Position numbers and translations under genes: made by a program. 64,000 bases of DNA from Paenibacillus xylanilyticus. Lineage in GTDB: Bacteria; Bacillota; Bacilli; Paenibacillales; Paenibacillaceae. Shown one piece after another: positions 1-9,002 of the stretch. Each line of letters starts with the position of its first letter. Positions within the stretch are counted from its first letter, which is position 1. The stretch is taken from the NCBI RefSeq assembly GCF_009664365.1, contig NZ_CP044310.1, positions 2,491,001 to 2,555,000 of the forward strand, written 5' to 3'. The notes under the pieces are model-generated. The model made no database searches. It saw only the letters and a program-made list of their open reading frames with translations, and was not told the DNA's origin.

Positions 1-222
1 GTAGATGATGCCGTTGACTACATGCCTGCCCATAAAGTTCCAGAGGATAACACCAAAGGCGCTCTCCAAGGTCAGAAATTGTCTGCACGTTTATTGGAGC
101 CGCCCGTGGAACAGCCAGGGCTTCTGCGGTTATATGCTCAGGATGGCACATTTCTCGGTATTTTCGAACGGGATGAACATAAACCAACAGTTCGAGCTGT
201 TAAGGTTTTTTTACCGGAATAA
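1..222 (+). CDS. truB: tRNA pseudouridine-55 synthase TruB, C-terminal end (cut by window start)
   Basis: Only the last 73 codons are in the window; the reading frame is open from base 1 to the TAA at 220-222. The tail contains LLRLYAQDGTFLGIF, typical of the PUA-like C-terminal RNA-binding domain of TruB, which makes the universal pseudouridine 55 in the tRNA T-loop. The catalytic domain lies upstream of the window. The assignment rests on this tail and on the truB-ribF-rpsO-pnp order known from Bacillus. ribF follows after about 70 bases without an obvious terminator, so the two are probably co-transcribed. Confidence 0.85.
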   Translation, partial: VDDAVDYMPAHKVPEDNTKGALQGQKLSARLLEPPVEQPGLLRLYAQDGTFLGIFERDEHKPTVRAVKVFLPE

Positions 223-292
223 AGAGGCCTTGAGTTTAGGTTCATGTGATGTTAAGCTCGGTCTATTAAGTGAAATGCAGGTGAATGATTGT

Positions 293-1231
293 ATGAAAAC
301 CGTAATGCTAACGTATCCGCAGACATTAACTTCCGATGAATTGCGTAGACAACCCCAGGTGCTGGCCATTGGCCAATTTGACGGAATGCATCTCGGACAT
401 GCAAGCGTCATTCTGTCAGCTGTCCGTATTGCTCGTGAAAAGGGCATGCAGTCAGCGGTAATGACCTTCCATCCGCATCCGAAGGAAGTCATGCGCAAAG
501 GCGATTATGAAGGTTATTTGACGCCCCTGAGAGATAAGGAAGATATCTTGGCAGAGATGGGCGTTGACGTGTTATATGTTGTGGAGTTTAATGAAGAATT
601 TTCACATCTGACACCGGAGCAGTTTGTACATGATCTGTTGATTCCGCTTCAGACACGAACGGCGGTCGTTGGCTTTGACTTCCGCTTTGGTCACAAGGGA
701 GCCGGCGATGAACAGATGCTTCGCTCGCTCGGCGGCAGTGAGATGGCTGTGGAAACTGTGCCTCCTTTCCTGCTTAATGGGGAGAAGGTCAGCAGTTCAT
801 TAATTCGTGGTTTGCTTAAACGTGGAGAAATGGATGAGGCAAGTCAGTGGCTTGGACGTCCTTACAGTATCAGAGGAACCGTTATCCACGGAGAGAAACG
901 CGGCCGGACCATTGGTTTCCCTACTGCCAATCTCGAGTTGACAGATCATTATGTGGCACCAGCAAAAGGTGTGTATGCTGTACGCGTATATCATGGTGAA
1001 CAGTCGTTGCGAGGGGTAATGAACCTCGGTGTGAAGCCTACGTTCCACGATAGCGGGATGAAGCCTACATTTGAAGTACATGTGCTTGATTTTGAAGGGC
1101 ATCTCTATGATGAGGAACTGAAGGTAGAACTGGTTCACTATATTCGGGAAGAACGCAAGTTTGACTCCATCGACGCTCTGATCAGCCAGATTCGGGAAGA
1201 TGCTTTGACTGCGGCAAGACTCTTAGGTTGA
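293..1231 (+). CDS. ribF: Bifunctional riboflavin kinase / FAD synthetase
   Basis: Makes FMN from riboflavin and ATP, then FAD from FMN and ATP, in the cytoplasm. The 312-residue protein has the nucleotidyltransferase motif GQFDGMHLGH at residues 27-36 and HPHP nearby, and the C-terminal riboflavin kinase motif GRTIGFPTAN at about residues 205-215. This is the usual two-domain layout and length. The ATG at 293 is chosen because AGGTGA lies eight bases upstream and the family starts close to this motif; the frame stays open upstream without a better start. It sits between truB and rpsO as in Bacillus (ribC). Confidence 0.95.
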   Translation: MKTVMLTYPQTLTSDELRRQPQVLAIGQFDGMHLGHASVILSAVRIAREKGMQSAVMTFHPHPKEVMRKGDYEGYLTPLRDKEDILAEMGVDVLYVVEFNEEFSHLTPEQFVHDLLIPLQTRTAVVGFDFRFGHKGAGDEQMLRSLGGSEMAVETVPPFLLNGEKVSSSLIRGLLKRGEMDEASQWLGRPYSIRGTVIHGEKRGRTIGFPTANLELTDHYVAPAKGVYAVRVYHGEQSLRGVMNLGVKPTFHDSGMKPTFEVHVLDFEGHLYDEELKVELVHYIREERKFDSIDALISQIREDALTAARLLG

Positions 1232-1257
1232 AATTCTGAGTAAAATGTATGTTTACA

Positions 1258-1287
1258 TTTACTTTGGTTAGGCAACTATGATATAAT
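1258..1287 (+). promoter_or_regulatory. Sigma-A promoter, rpsO-pnp
   Basis: TTTACT (1258-1263), an 18-base spacer, and TATAAT (1282-1287) with the extended TGA just before it (1279-1281). It lies about 100 bases upstream of rpsO, so the transcript has a structured leader. Read from sequence only. Confidence 0.7.
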
Positions 1288-1291
1288 GTAC

Positions 1292-1390
1292 TACGTTGTC
1301 GTTTGAGACAACAGACAACCTTGGCTTGGTTGCACGCTCTCACCGGCGGTAACGAGGCTAATGGCGATTATAATGAAGGAGGTGAATAGG
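1292..1390 (+). promoter_or_regulatory. Structured 5' leader of rpsO (possible S15 autoregulatory site)
   Basis: Two consecutive hairpins can be drawn: GTTGTC/GACAAC at 1295-1312 and CAACC/GGTTG at 1316-1332. A GC-rich stretch then leads to the GGAGGTG ribosome site at 1379-1385. Ribosomal protein S15 is known to repress its own mRNA through leader structures in several bacterial groups. That this leader does so is inference. Confidence 0.4.
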
Positions 1391-1660
1391 ATGGCATTGA
1401 CTCAAGAACGTAAACAACAACTGATCGACGAGCACAAAACTCATGAGTCCGATACTGGATCACCTGAGGTGCAAGTTGCTATCCTTACGGAAAACATCAG
1501 AAGTTTGACAGACCACTTGCGTACGCATAAGAAAGACCACCACTCACGTCGTGGACTTTTGAAAATGGTAGGTCAACGTCGTAAGCTTTTGGCTTACGTG
1601 AAAAACAAAGATGTTAAACGTTACAGCGCACTGATCGAGAAACTCGGATTGCGTCGTTAA
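1391..1660 (+). CDS. rpsO: 30S ribosomal protein S15
   Basis: Primary 16S rRNA-binding protein of the small subunit, central domain. The 89-residue product matches the family length exactly and carries the signature around [19 protein letters not shown] and the C-terminal [14 protein letters not shown]. The start at 1391 has GGAGGTG six bases upstream; an in-frame start further up at 1361 would add non-conserved residues. pnp follows after about 230 bases containing two hairpins, as in many bacteria where rpsO and pnp are linked and partly attenuated. Confidence 0.97.
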   Translation: MALTQERKQQLIDEHKTHESDTGSPEVQVAILTENIRSLTDHLRTHKKDHHSRRGLLKMVGQRRKLLAYVKNKDVKRYSALIEKLGLRR

Positions 1661-1682
1661 TTATCGTACATGTTTTCAAAAC

Positions 1683-1749
1683 CAACCTGGCTGTTTTCCG
1701 TCGTTCCTCTGTATTGAGGGACAAGCGGAGTTTACAGCCGGGTTGTTTT
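1683..1749 (+). terminator. Hairpin after rpsO (partial terminator or processing site)
   Basis: CAACCTGGCTGT (1683-1694) pairs with ACAGCCGGGTTG (1734-1745), a 12-pair stem with one G-T wobble and a 39-base loop, followed by TTTTG. The weak T-run suggests attenuation or an RNase processing site between rpsO and pnp rather than a full stop. Confidence 0.45.
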
Positions 1750-1784
1750 GTAGATGAACATGTTGCCATATATTTGTAGATGAC

Positions 1785-1806
1785 AGCTCCGCAAGGAGCT
1801 TTTGTT
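1785..1806 (+). terminator. Short hairpin before pnp
   Basis: AGCTCC-GCAA-GGAGCT (1785-1800) followed by TTTTGTTTTG. It has a stable tetraloop and a broken T-run, in the pnp leader. It could be a weak terminator or, as known for pnp elsewhere, a structure involved in autoregulation by PNPase. Confidence 0.5.
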
Positions 1807-1893
1807 TTGCAAGTTAATGAATGCAGGACAAGCAGGAAATACTGAGAAAATGCAGAATCCAATGTGTTAGGAACGATTAGAAGGAGGGATTTC

Positions 1894-3996
1894 ATGGAAA
1901 AGCGTGTTGAAATGCAGCTTGGTGGAAGAACGCTTGTGCTTGAAACAGGACGTTTGGCTAAACAGGCAAATGCTGCTGTTAAAGTAACATACGGAGATAC
2001 GGTTGTTTTGTGTACCGTTACAGCATCAAGCGAACCGAAAGATCTGGACTTTTTCCCACTCACGGTGAACTATGAGGAAAGATTGTATGCTGTAGGTAAA
2101 ATTCCAGGCGGATTCATTAAACGGGAAGGAAGACCAAGTGAGAAAGCTATTCTGGCTAGTCGTCTGACAGACCGTCCAATTCGTCCGTTGTTCCCTGAAG
2201 GTTTCCGTAATGATGTACAAGTTCTTAACATCGTTATGAGTGTTGATCAGGACTGTGAACCACAGATTGCTGCCATGATCGGTACATCGGCTGCATTGAG
2301 CATTTCGGACGTACCATTCAACGGACCAATCGGTGGTGTAAAAGTTGGACGTATTGATGGCGAATTCATTATTAACCCAACCATTGCACAGCTTGAAGTC
2401 AGTGAAATTGAACTCGTTGTTGCAGGAACCAAAGATGCCATCATGATGGTAGAGGCAGAAGCAAACGAAGTTCCGGAAGAAGTCATGCTTGAAGCCATCA
2501 TGTTCGGACATGATGAAATCAAGAACATTGTGGCTGTCATTGAAGAGCTAGTTCAAGTGGCCGGCAAAGAAAAAATGGCTGTAAAACTGCACGCAGTAAA
2601 TGCTGAAGTGAACAGTGCTGTACGTGAATATGCGAGTGCTCGCTTGGTAGAAGCGGTTAAAATCGCTGAGAAGCATGCTCGTCAAGATGCGATTGATGCA
2701 GTGAATGACGAAACTGTTGCTCATTTTGAAGAGCAATACATCGAAACTCCTGAACTGCTCAAAGACGTGAAAGAAGTGCTGCACGACATTGTCAAAGAAG
2801 AAGTGCGTCGCTTGATCACACATGATAAGGTTCGTCCGGACGGACGCGGACTTGCGGAGATTCGTCCAATTGAGTGTGATACATCATTGCTGCCGCGTAC
2901 ACATGGTTCCGGTTTGTTCACACGTGGTCAAACACAAGCGCTTAGCATTTGTACGTTGGGTGCATTGGGTGATGTTCAGATTCTGGACGGAATCAGCTTG
3001 GAAGAAACCAAACGCTTCATGCATCATTACAACTTCCCGCCATTCAGCGTGGGTGAAGCTCGTCCATTGCGTGCTCCGGGACGTCGTGAAATTGGACATG
3101 GTGCATTGGGTGAACGTGCTCTTGCTAAAGTTATTCCTTCGGAGACGGACTTCCCGTACACCATTCGTCTGGTATCAGAAGTATTGGAATCAAACGGATC
3201 AACTTCACAAGCAAGTATCTGCGCAAGTACGCTTGCCATGATGGATGCTGGTGTACCAATTAAAGCTCCGGTTGCAGGGGTGGCTATGGGTCTGATCAAA
3301 GATGGAGAGCATGTATCCATTCTTAGTGATATTCAAGGTATGGAAGATCACCTGGGTGACATGGACTTCAAAGTGGCAGGAACACCTGAAGGTGTGACAG
3401 CGATCCAGATGGATATTAAAATTGATGGTATTGACCGTCAAATCTTGTCCGAAGCTTTGGCTCAAGCCAAAGAAGGCCGTATGCATATCCTGGGCAAAAT
3501 GACCGAAGTAATGAAAACACCGCGTGAGCAGTTGTCTCAATATGCACCAAAAATTACGACTATGCATATTAATCCGGATAAAATCCGTGATGTTATCGGT
3601 GCTGGTGGTAAAATTATCAATAAAATCATCGAGGAAACTGGTGTTAAAATTGATATTGAACAAGACGGACGCGTATTTATCGCTTCTTCCAACCAGGACA
3701 TGAACGATAAGGCAAAATCGATTATCGAAGGAATCGTACGCGAAGTGCTGGTCGGCGAGATTTATGTCGGCAAAGTAAAACGTGTTGAGAAATTCGGTGC
3801 ATTTGTCGAAGTTCTGCCGAACAAAGAGGGTCTGGTTCACATCTCACAACTGTCAACAGAGCGTGTTGCCAAAGTAGAAGATGTTGTAGCCGTAGGTGAT
3901 TCCATTACCGTTAAAGTAACGGAAATTGACCAACAAGGTCGCATCAACTTGTCCCGCAAAGCAGTATTGACGGCTGAAGCTCCGGCACAGTCCTAA
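1894..3996 (+). CDS. pnp: Polyribonucleotide nucleotidyltransferase (PNPase)
   Basis: Phosphorolytic 3'-5' exoribonuclease and polymerase of the mRNA decay machinery. The 700-residue protein shows two RNase PH-like domains separated by a helical region, a KH domain at about 556-595 ([15 protein letters not shown]) and a C-terminal S1 domain at about 618-690. This is the full family layout and length. The ATG at 1894 is preceded by AAGGAGG at a good distance; the frame extends 30 bases further upstream but has no site there. RNase Y and RNase J, its partners in RNA turnover, are encoded elsewhere in the window. Confidence 0.97.
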   Translation: MEKRVEMQLGGRTLVLETGRLAKQANAAVKVTYGDTVVLCTVTASSEPKDLDFFPLTVNYEERLYAVGKIPGGFIKREGRPSEKAILASRLTDRPIRPLFPEGFRNDVQVLNIVMSVDQDCEPQIAAMIGTSAALSISDVPFNGPIGGVKVGRIDGEFIINPTIAQLEVSEIELVVAGTKDAIMMVEAEANEVPEEVMLEAIMFGHDEIKNIVAVIEELVQVAGKEKMAVKLHAVNAEVNSAVREYASARLVEAVKIAEKHARQDAIDAVNDETVAHFEEQYIETPELLKDVKEVLHDIVKEEVRRLITHDKVRPDGRGLAEIRPIECDTSLLPRTHGSGLFTRGQTQALSICTLGALGDVQILDGISLEETKRFMHHYNFPPFSVGEARPLRAPGRREIGHGALGERALAKVIPSETDFPYTIRLVSEVLESNGSTSQASICASTLAMMDAGVPIKAPVAGVAMGLIKDGEHVSILSDIQGMEDHLGDMDFKVAGTPEGVTAIQMDIKIDGIDRQILSEALAQAKEGRMHILGKMTEVMKTPREQLSQYAPKITTMHINPDKIRDVIGAGGKIINKIIEETGVKIDIEQDGRVFIASSNQDMNDKAKSIIEGIVREVLVGEIYVGKVKRVEKFGAFVEVLPNKEGLVHISQLSTERVAKVEDVVAVGDSITVKVTEIDQQGRINLSRKAVLTAEAPAQS

Positions 3997-4030
3997 GCTC
4001 TGCTTACTTTTTACAGATCCATTGAATGAA

Positions 4031-4062
4031 GAGACAGAATGTGTATTTCTGGCTCTTTTTTT
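4031..4062 (+). terminator. Intrinsic terminator after pnp
   Basis: GAGACAGAA and TTTCTGGCTC form a stem with one mismatch and a short loop, directly followed by a run of seven T. It separates the housekeeping pnp unit from the sporulation-type gene downstream. Confidence 0.8.
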
Positions 4063-4114
4063 AACGCCTAAAATCGGAAACGGTAATGGGTTTCGAAAGA
4101 CTGCCTGAATTTGT

Positions 4115-4143
4115 TCATATTCTTGCCCTTGTCCTCATATGAT
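4115..4143 (+). promoter_or_regulatory. Candidate sigma-E promoter upstream of ylxY homologue
   Basis: TCATATT (4115-4121), a 14-base spacer and CATATGAT (4136-4143) match the known sigma-E pattern (KMATATT, 13-15 bases, CATACAAT) at all seven -35 and six of eight -10 positions. It lies between a terminator and a spore-former-restricted gene, which fits mother-cell expression. Not tested. Confidence 0.5.
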
Positions 4144-4172
4144 GGGGACAAAGACGGCGGGAGGATGGAACT

Positions 4173-5168
4173 GTGAAAAACCAATCTAAAAAGCTGGTTG
4201 CAGTTCTGGCGGGTGTGGCGGCTGTCATACTGGTCGGACAAGTAGGCAGTGTACGTACATACATTACGGAGATTCGGGATGGCCCGGGGACACAAAATGC
4301 ATTTGATATGTTTCAAGAGGCGACTGGAGAGGATGCCCTGTTGTCGGCGATCCGGGATAAAGCGGCCGAAACAAAAGTAGCTCCGGTCAACGCCAAAGTG
4401 GACAGGGTATGGAAGGCGATACCGGGATATAACGGCTGGGAGATTGATGTGGAAGCCACGTATCGCAAGGCACTTGGTGGCAATCTCAATACCAAAATTG
4501 CATATGTTTATCGTCAGGTTGAACCGGAAATCCAGCTCAAGGATCTTGGGGCTCATCCGGTATATCGGGGGAATCCGGCAAAGCCGATGGTTTCGTTTAT
4601 GATTAATGTGGCTTGGGGGAATGAGTATATCATCCCGATGCTTGACACGCTCGATACCGAGAAGGTGAAGGCGACCTTTTTTCTGGATGGAAGCTGGTTA
4701 AAGAAAAATGCGGAGCTCGCCAAAGAGATTCAGAAACGAGGTCATGAAATGTCCAACCATGCGTATTCTCATCCGAACATGAGTCGATTGAGCGCAGAAC
4801 GGGCCAGACTTGAGATAAGCATGACAGAGGATCTGCTCAAGGAGACGCTAGGGGTGGAAAACCGCTGGTTTGCTCCCCCGTCAGGTGACTTTAATCAAAA
4901 AACGGTGGACATTGCCTCAAGCATGGGGTTGCAAACCGTCCTGTGGACACTGGACACCGTCGATTGGAGAAAGCCAAGTTCAGCTTCCATTGTAAATAAA
5001 ATTGGGGCAAAAGTGGAAGCGGGTACGTTAATTTTGATGCATCCCACGGCATCCTCGTCAGGAGCACTGAAAGGCATGATTGAGTCGATTCGTGCCAAAG
5101 GCCTCGTTCTTGGTACAGTAAGTGAGACGTTATCTTCGGAACGCATAAAAGCTCCAGCGGTTGAGTGA
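4173..5168 (+). CDS. ylxY: Sporulation polysaccharide-deacetylase-like protein, YlxY family
   Basis: A 331-residue protein with one N-terminal membrane segment (about 9-25) and a NodB-like domain from about residue 135. The family lies between pnp and the M16 protease in spore formers, as here. The metal-binding HxxxH is present as HAYSHP (about 194-199). However, the catalytic TFDDG motif is replaced by INVAWG, and the usual arginine of motif 3 by alanine (FAPPSG). Deacetylase activity is therefore doubtful and the protein may have a binding or structural role. The start is GTG at 4173 with GGGAGG upstream; the nearby ATG at 4165 is out of frame. Confidence 0.85.
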   Translation: MKNQSKKLVAVLAGVAAVILVGQVGSVRTYITEIRDGPGTQNAFDMFQEATGEDALLSAIRDKAAETKVAPVNAKVDRVWKAIPGYNGWEIDVEATYRKALGGNLNTKIAYVYRQVEPEIQLKDLGAHPVYRGNPAKPMVSFMINVAWGNEYIIPMLDTLDTEKVKATFFLDGSWLKKNAELAKEIQKRGHEMSNHAYSHPNMSRLSAERARLEISMTEDLLKETLGVENRWFAPPSGDFNQKTVDIASSMGLQTVLWTLDTVDWRKPSSASIVNKIGAKVEAGTLILMHPTASSSGALKGMIESIRAKGLVLGTVSETLSSERIKAPAVE

Positions 5169-5263
5169 GCGGCGTTTTTTTGTTAATATCAAACAGTTGG
5201 AACCAAATGTCGATTTCGTTTTTTGGAGATCAGGGCAATTATAGAGATGTAGGAGGGCCAACC

Positions 5264-6547
5264 GTGAAAAAAATTCAGCTGGGCAATGGCCTCAGGGTAG
5301 TCATGGAACAGATTCCGACCTGTCGTTCCGTGTCTTTTGGTATATGGGTCAAGACAGGATCGCGCAACGAGCAGCCTGTTAACAATGGAGTATCACATTT
5401 TATTGAGCACATGTTGTTCAAGGGAACGGATCGTTACGATGCCAAGGCAATTGCGGAACAGTTTGATGCTATCGGCGGTAACGTAAACGCGTTCACTTCA
5501 AAAGAATACACGTGTTATTATGCTAAAGTACTGGATGAGCATCTGCCTATCGCTGTAGATGTATTGTCTGACATGTTTTTCCGCTCCAAAATGGATGATG
5601 GCGAGCTCATCAAAGAGAAAAACGTCATCCTGGAAGAGATTTCAATGTACGAGGATACACCGGATGATATGGTGCATGATCTGATGGCTACGGCTGCTTA
5701 TGGAGAGCATCCACTGGCTTACCCGATTTTGGGTACGGAGGAACGACTCAAAGCGATGGGTTCGAACGATCTGCGTGCTTATATGAAAGAGCACTACACC
5801 ATTGAGAACACCGTGATTAGTATTGCAGGTAATATTGATGACAGTGTCATTGAGTTGATGGAAAAACACTTTGGATCATTTGACGTTCATGGTGCGGCCG
5901 AACAGATTACCGTTCCCAAATTCCAGAGCGGGCAGCTCTTTCACAAGAAGAAAACGGAACAGAACCACATTTGTATTTCGTTCCCGGGCTGCAAAATTGG
6001 AGACCCACTGCAGTTTGCCATGGTAGTATTAAACAATGCTATTGGTGGCGGCATGAGCTCCAGACTGTTCCAGGAAATTCGTGAAAAACGCGGACTGGCA
6101 TATTCCGTATATTCCTATCACAGTTCTCATGCGGACAGCGGGCTGTTTACGATATATGCAGGTACTGCACCGAAACAAACGAAAGAAGTGTTGGATCTGA
6201 CCAAAGAGGTTCTGCAGGATCTTGCCGTTAACGGTCTGACGGAAGATGAGCTGCGCAAAGGAAAGGAACAGCTGAAGGGAAGCCTGATTCTCAGTTTGGA
6301 AAGCACGGGAAGCCGGATGAATCGTTTGGGTAAAAACGAACTGATGCTGGGCAGACACCATACGCTGGATGAGATGATAGCCAAAATTGAACAAGTAACG
6401 ATGGAAGATATCGATGCTGTACTTGACCTGATGTTCGCGGAGCCGTTTGCGCTTGCTATGGTCGGTGCCTCTGATCGCACCATTGCTGGATTAAGAAGGG
6501 ATGATTTTGTTGCATTACGTTCAAATTCAAAAGTTACCGGGCAATGA
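5264..6547 (+). CDS. mlpA: M16 family zinc protease (MlpA/YmxG type)
   Basis: A 427-residue processing-peptidase homologue. The inverted zinc motif HFIEH is at residues 45-49, and the downstream glutamate region [15 protein letters not shown] supplies the third ligand, so the site looks intact. The second half is the non-catalytic M16 C domain. The start is GTG at 5264 with AGGAGGG six bases upstream; the longer open frame back to 5165 overlaps ylxY and has no site. It overlaps dut by about 40 bases, indicating translational coupling. In Bacillus the equivalent gene also precedes the dipicolinate locus. Confidence 0.9.
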   Translation: MKKIQLGNGLRVVMEQIPTCRSVSFGIWVKTGSRNEQPVNNGVSHFIEHMLFKGTDRYDAKAIAEQFDAIGGNVNAFTSKEYTCYYAKVLDEHLPIAVDVLSDMFFRSKMDDGELIKEKNVILEEISMYEDTPDDMVHDLMATAAYGEHPLAYPILGTEERLKAMGSNDLRAYMKEHYTIENTVISIAGNIDDSVIELMEKHFGSFDVHGAAEQITVPKFQSGQLFHKKKTEQNHICISFPGCKIGDPLQFAMVVLNNAIGGGMSSRLFQEIREKRGLAYSVYSYHSSHADSGLFTIYAGTAPKQTKEVLDLTKEVLQDLAVNGLTEDELRKGKEQLKGSLILSLESTGSRMNRLGKNELMLGRHHTLDEMIAKIEQVTMEDIDAVLDLMFAEPFALAMVGASDRTIAGLRRDDFVALRSNSKVTGQ

Positions 6548-6953
6548 AGATATTAAACTGCCTCAAAAAATGTCGGAGCTTGCATCAGGCTTTGATGTAG
6601 TTGCTGCGCTTCAGGAGGACGTTGTACTGCAGCCGGGACAGCGCACGCTGATTCCGACAGGTCTGGCTATGGCTATGCCTGCGGGCCTTGAAGCACAGAT
6701 TCGCCCACGCAGTGGCCTGGCGTTCAAACATGGCATTACCTGTTTAAACACACCGGGTACCATCGATGCGGATTACCGGGGTGAGGTTAAAGTGCTTTTG
6801 ATTAATCTAGGCCAGGAGCCATTCACTATTGTACGGGGTGAACGCATTGCTCAGATCGTGTTTCAGACTGTGCCTGCTGTTGAACTAACCGAAGTGAGCG
6901 AGCTTTCGGAAACGGTTCGCGGCGAAGGCGGATTCGGTCATACCGGAAAATAA
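6510..6953 (+). CDS. dut: dUTP diphosphatase
   Basis: Hydrolyses dUTP to dUMP and pyrophosphate, keeping uracil out of DNA and feeding thymidylate synthesis. All five trimeric dUTPase motifs can be read: [32 protein letters not shown] and the C-terminal [10 protein letters not shown]. The product is about 147 residues, normal for the family. AAGAAGGG ends at base 6500, directly against an ATG at 6501, so the TTG at 6510 (or 6507) is better spaced; all three share the frame. The gene begins inside the end of mlpA. Confidence 0.93.
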   Translation: MHYVQIQKLPGNEDIKLPQKMSELASGFDVVAALQEDVVLQPGQRTLIPTGLAMAMPAGLEAQIRPRSGLAFKHGITCLNTPGTIDADYRGEVKVLLINLGQEPFTIVRGERIAQIVFQTVPAVELTEVSELSETVRGEGGFGHTGK

Positions 6954-6975
6954 TAAACGGCTACGAATGACGAAG

Positions 6976-7004
6976 GGCCTTCCCATATGGGAAGGCCTTT
7001 TTTG
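6976..7004 (+). terminator. Intrinsic terminator after dut
   Basis: Perfect stem GGCCTTCCC-ATAT-GGGAAGGCC (6976-6997) followed by TTTTTTTG. It isolates the following dipicolinate operon from the upstream housekeeping transcript. Confidence 0.9.
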
Positions 7005-7030
7005 TTTGAAGAAGAGATAGGAAATGTTTT

Positions 7031-7059
7031 CACCCCCCTGTGGGCCCCTGCATACGATA
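7031..7059 (+). promoter_or_regulatory. Candidate sigma-K promoter of dpaAB
   Basis: CACC (7031-7034), a 16-base spacer and CATACGATA (7051-7059) fit the sigma-K consensus (mACm, then CATAnnnTA). Dipicolinate synthase genes are known sigma-K targets in Bacillus. It lies between a strong terminator and dpaA, about 30 bases before the gene. Confidence 0.65.
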
Positions 7060-7092
7060 AGGCATACATGTGGTGAAAGGAGTGACGTCCCG

Positions 7093-7992
7093 ATGCTGAC
7101 CGGAGTCCGGATAGTAGTCCTGGGCGGAGATGCGCGGCAGCTTGAAGTCATTCAAAAATGCGCAGAGCTGGATGCCACAGTGAGTGTGGTCGGTTTCGAC
7201 AAGCTGGAGCGTTCTATTCCGGGGATCGAACATCATGAGCTGGAGGATGAGGTGTTGGCATCAGCGGATGTGCTGGTGCTGCCCGTGGTTGGATGTGATG
7301 ATCAGGGGAAAGTGAGCACCTCATTCAGTGACTTGCCGATTTTCCTTAAAAAAGAACAGATAGCGGCATTGCCAGAGCATTGTATTGTTTTCACAGGAAT
7401 GGCAAAGCCATTTTTGCGTGAGTTGTGCGTGGATAACGGATTGCGGCTTATTGAGGTATTGGATCGTGATGATATTGCGCTCTACAACTCGATACCGACA
7501 GCTGAGGGAGCGGTCGCTATGGCGATTCGGGAGACGGACTTCACGATCCACGGGTCGGAATGTATTGTGCTTGGGCTCGGCCGAACGGGATTCACAATGG
7601 CGAAAACGCTCCAGGGTCTAGGGGCAAATGTACGGGTGGGAATCAGGCGGGAAGAAGATGCGGCCCGGGCTAACATCATGGGCTGGAAGCCTTTCATGAC
7701 AACGGATTTGGCCGCTCAAACCGGGGCAGTTGACTTGCTTTTTAATACGATACCGACTATGATAATCACAGCACAAATCCTGTCCAGAATGCCGCAAAAA
7801 GCAGTCATTATTGACCTCGCATCCGCTCCTGGCGGCTGCGATTTCAGATATGCTGAAAAACGCGGCATCAAAGCGCTTCTAGCGCCAGGCCTCCCCGGCA
7901 TTGTTGCTCCCAAAACGGCTGGCGGCATTATTGCCGACGTGTTGATCCGTTTGCTTTTGGAAGAACAAAACGCACGGGAGGTTGAACTATGA
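7093..7992 (+). CDS. dpaA: Dipicolinate synthase subunit A
   Basis: With DpaB it makes dipicolinic acid from dihydroxy-tetrahydrodipicolinate in the mother cell; dipicolinate is then packed into the spore core with calcium. The 299-residue product has an N-terminal GGDARQLEVIQ segment and a Rossmann nucleotide-binding region around residues 155-190 (IVLGLGRTGFTMAKTL). The ATG at 7093 has AAGGAGTGA eight bases upstream. Its stop overlaps the dpaB start (ATGA). The DAP pathway genes dapG and dapA downstream supply the precursor, as in the Bacillus spoVF-asd-dapG-dapA operon. Confidence 0.95.
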   Translation: MLTGVRIVVLGGDARQLEVIQKCAELDATVSVVGFDKLERSIPGIEHHELEDEVLASADVLVLPVVGCDDQGKVSTSFSDLPIFLKKEQIAALPEHCIVFTGMAKPFLRELCVDNGLRLIEVLDRDDIALYNSIPTAEGAVAMAIRETDFTIHGSECIVLGLGRTGFTMAKTLQGLGANVRVGIRREEDAARANIMGWKPFMTTDLAAQTGAVDLLFNTIPTMIITAQILSRMPQKAVIIDLASAPGGCDFRYAEKRGIKALLAPGLPGIVAPKTAGGIIADVLIRLLLEEQNAREVEL

Positions 7993-8585
7993 ACTGGAAG
8001 GGTAAAACGGTAGGTTATGCGATTACGGGTTCTCATTGTACGTTTGAAGAGGTTATGCCGGTAATTAGCCGGTTTGTGGCTGAGGGTGCAAATGTCGTTC
8101 CAATTATTTCCAATTCGGTATTAACAACGGATACACGCTTTGGTACGGCTCAGAACTGGCAAAAACAGTTGAAAGATATAACAGGTAATGATATCATTTC
8201 TACAATTGTTGAGGCGGAACCGCTCGGGCCATCCAAATTGCTTGATGTGCTCGTGATTGCTCCCTGCACAGGGAACACCACCAGTAAGCTGGCTAATGCG
8301 ATGACCGATAGCCCTGTGCTGATGGCAGCCAAAGCCCAGATGAGGAATCAGCGTCCGGTCGTGCTTGCCATCTCCACAAATGATGGTCTGGGACTGAATG
8401 CCGCGAACATCGCCAAACTGCTTGTGGCAAAATATATGTACTTTGTACCGTTTGGGCAGGATGATCCGGTGAAGAAACCAAACTCGTTAGTAGCAAAAAT
8501 GGAACTTATTCCGGAAGCATGCTGGAGTGCACTGGAAGGTAAACAGTTACAGCCGATGATTGTGGAACGTTCTGCACAGGCTTAA
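7989..8585 (+). CDS. dpaB: Dipicolinate synthase subunit B (flavoprotein)
   Basis: The 198-residue product belongs to the flavoprotein/decarboxylase-like fold: a GYAITGSHCTFEE start, PIISNSV, and the APCTGNTTSKLANAMTDSPVLMAAKA core seen in spore dipicolinate synthase B. It overlaps dpaA by four bases, so the two subunits are translated together. In Bacillus the next gene is asd; here only a decayed piece of asd follows. Confidence 0.95.
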   Translation: MNWKGKTVGYAITGSHCTFEEVMPVISRFVAEGANVVPIISNSVLTTDTRFGTAQNWQKQLKDITGNDIISTIVEAEPLGPSKLLDVLVIAPCTGNTTSKLANAMTDSPVLMAAKAQMRNQRPVVLAISTNDGLGLNAANIAKLLVAKYMYFVPFGQDDPVKKPNSLVAKMELIPEACWSALEGKQLQPMIVERSAQA

Positions 8586-8632
8586 TCGTTTATTAACCAA
8601 GTTTAACTAATGTTTACGGGTTTGATTTCACA

Positions 8633-8782
8633 GTGGAGAAGTTCCAGGATAACGGTTATACGCATGAAGAATTGAACTTGGTTAGGGTAGACAAAGAAAA
8701 TCATGGGGGACGATATGTCGGAAGTTTAACAGCTTTCTGTGTACGCGTTCCTGTCGTTGAAGGGCATTCCTGCTTGCAGTGA
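8633..8782 (+). pseudogene. asd: Remnant of aspartate-semialdehyde dehydrogenase gene (asd)
   Basis: A frame of 49 codons ending in TGA at 8780-8782 reads VEKFQDNGYTHEELNLV near its start and FCVRVPVVEGHS near its end. In Bacillus Asd the corresponding stretch is DKFQDNGYTFEEMKM ... ATCVRLPIQTGHSESV, with matching spacing. The N-terminal NAD-binding half and the C-terminal third are missing, so this is a deletion remnant, not a gene. After a frameshift, 8809-8856 reads HEDMHVVIGVQPS, possibly the next decayed part. The position, exactly between dpaB and dapG where asd normally sits, supports the call. A functional asd must be elsewhere in the genome. Confidence 0.8.
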
Positions 8783-9002
8783 AATGATCGCAAGCGGGAT
8801 GCGTTCATGAAGATATGCATGTCGTGATCGGTGTACAACCGAGCTTCAGTTTGTGAATTGCTTTGAGCAATCTACAGAGGAAAAACGGCATATAATGTCG
8901 TAATCATTGCTGAATTTATTGCATCGGAACGCTCCCTGGGTTGATCCATTTGTTGATTTGACCGTGTCCAGTCTTCTTGCGTACACAAATGGAGGAATTA
9001 AG
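8783..9002 (+). other. Gene-free stretch before dapG
   Basis: No coding signal apart from the possible further asd decay up to about 8860. A TATAAT at 8891-8896 could be the -10 of a vegetative promoter for dapG-dapA, which cannot rely on the sporulation promoter upstream, but no convincing -35 is seen. Confidence 0.35.

Noticed and set aside
3205..3840. 211-codon minus-strand frame inside pnp
   Set aside because: Antisense shadow of the conserved pnp coding region.
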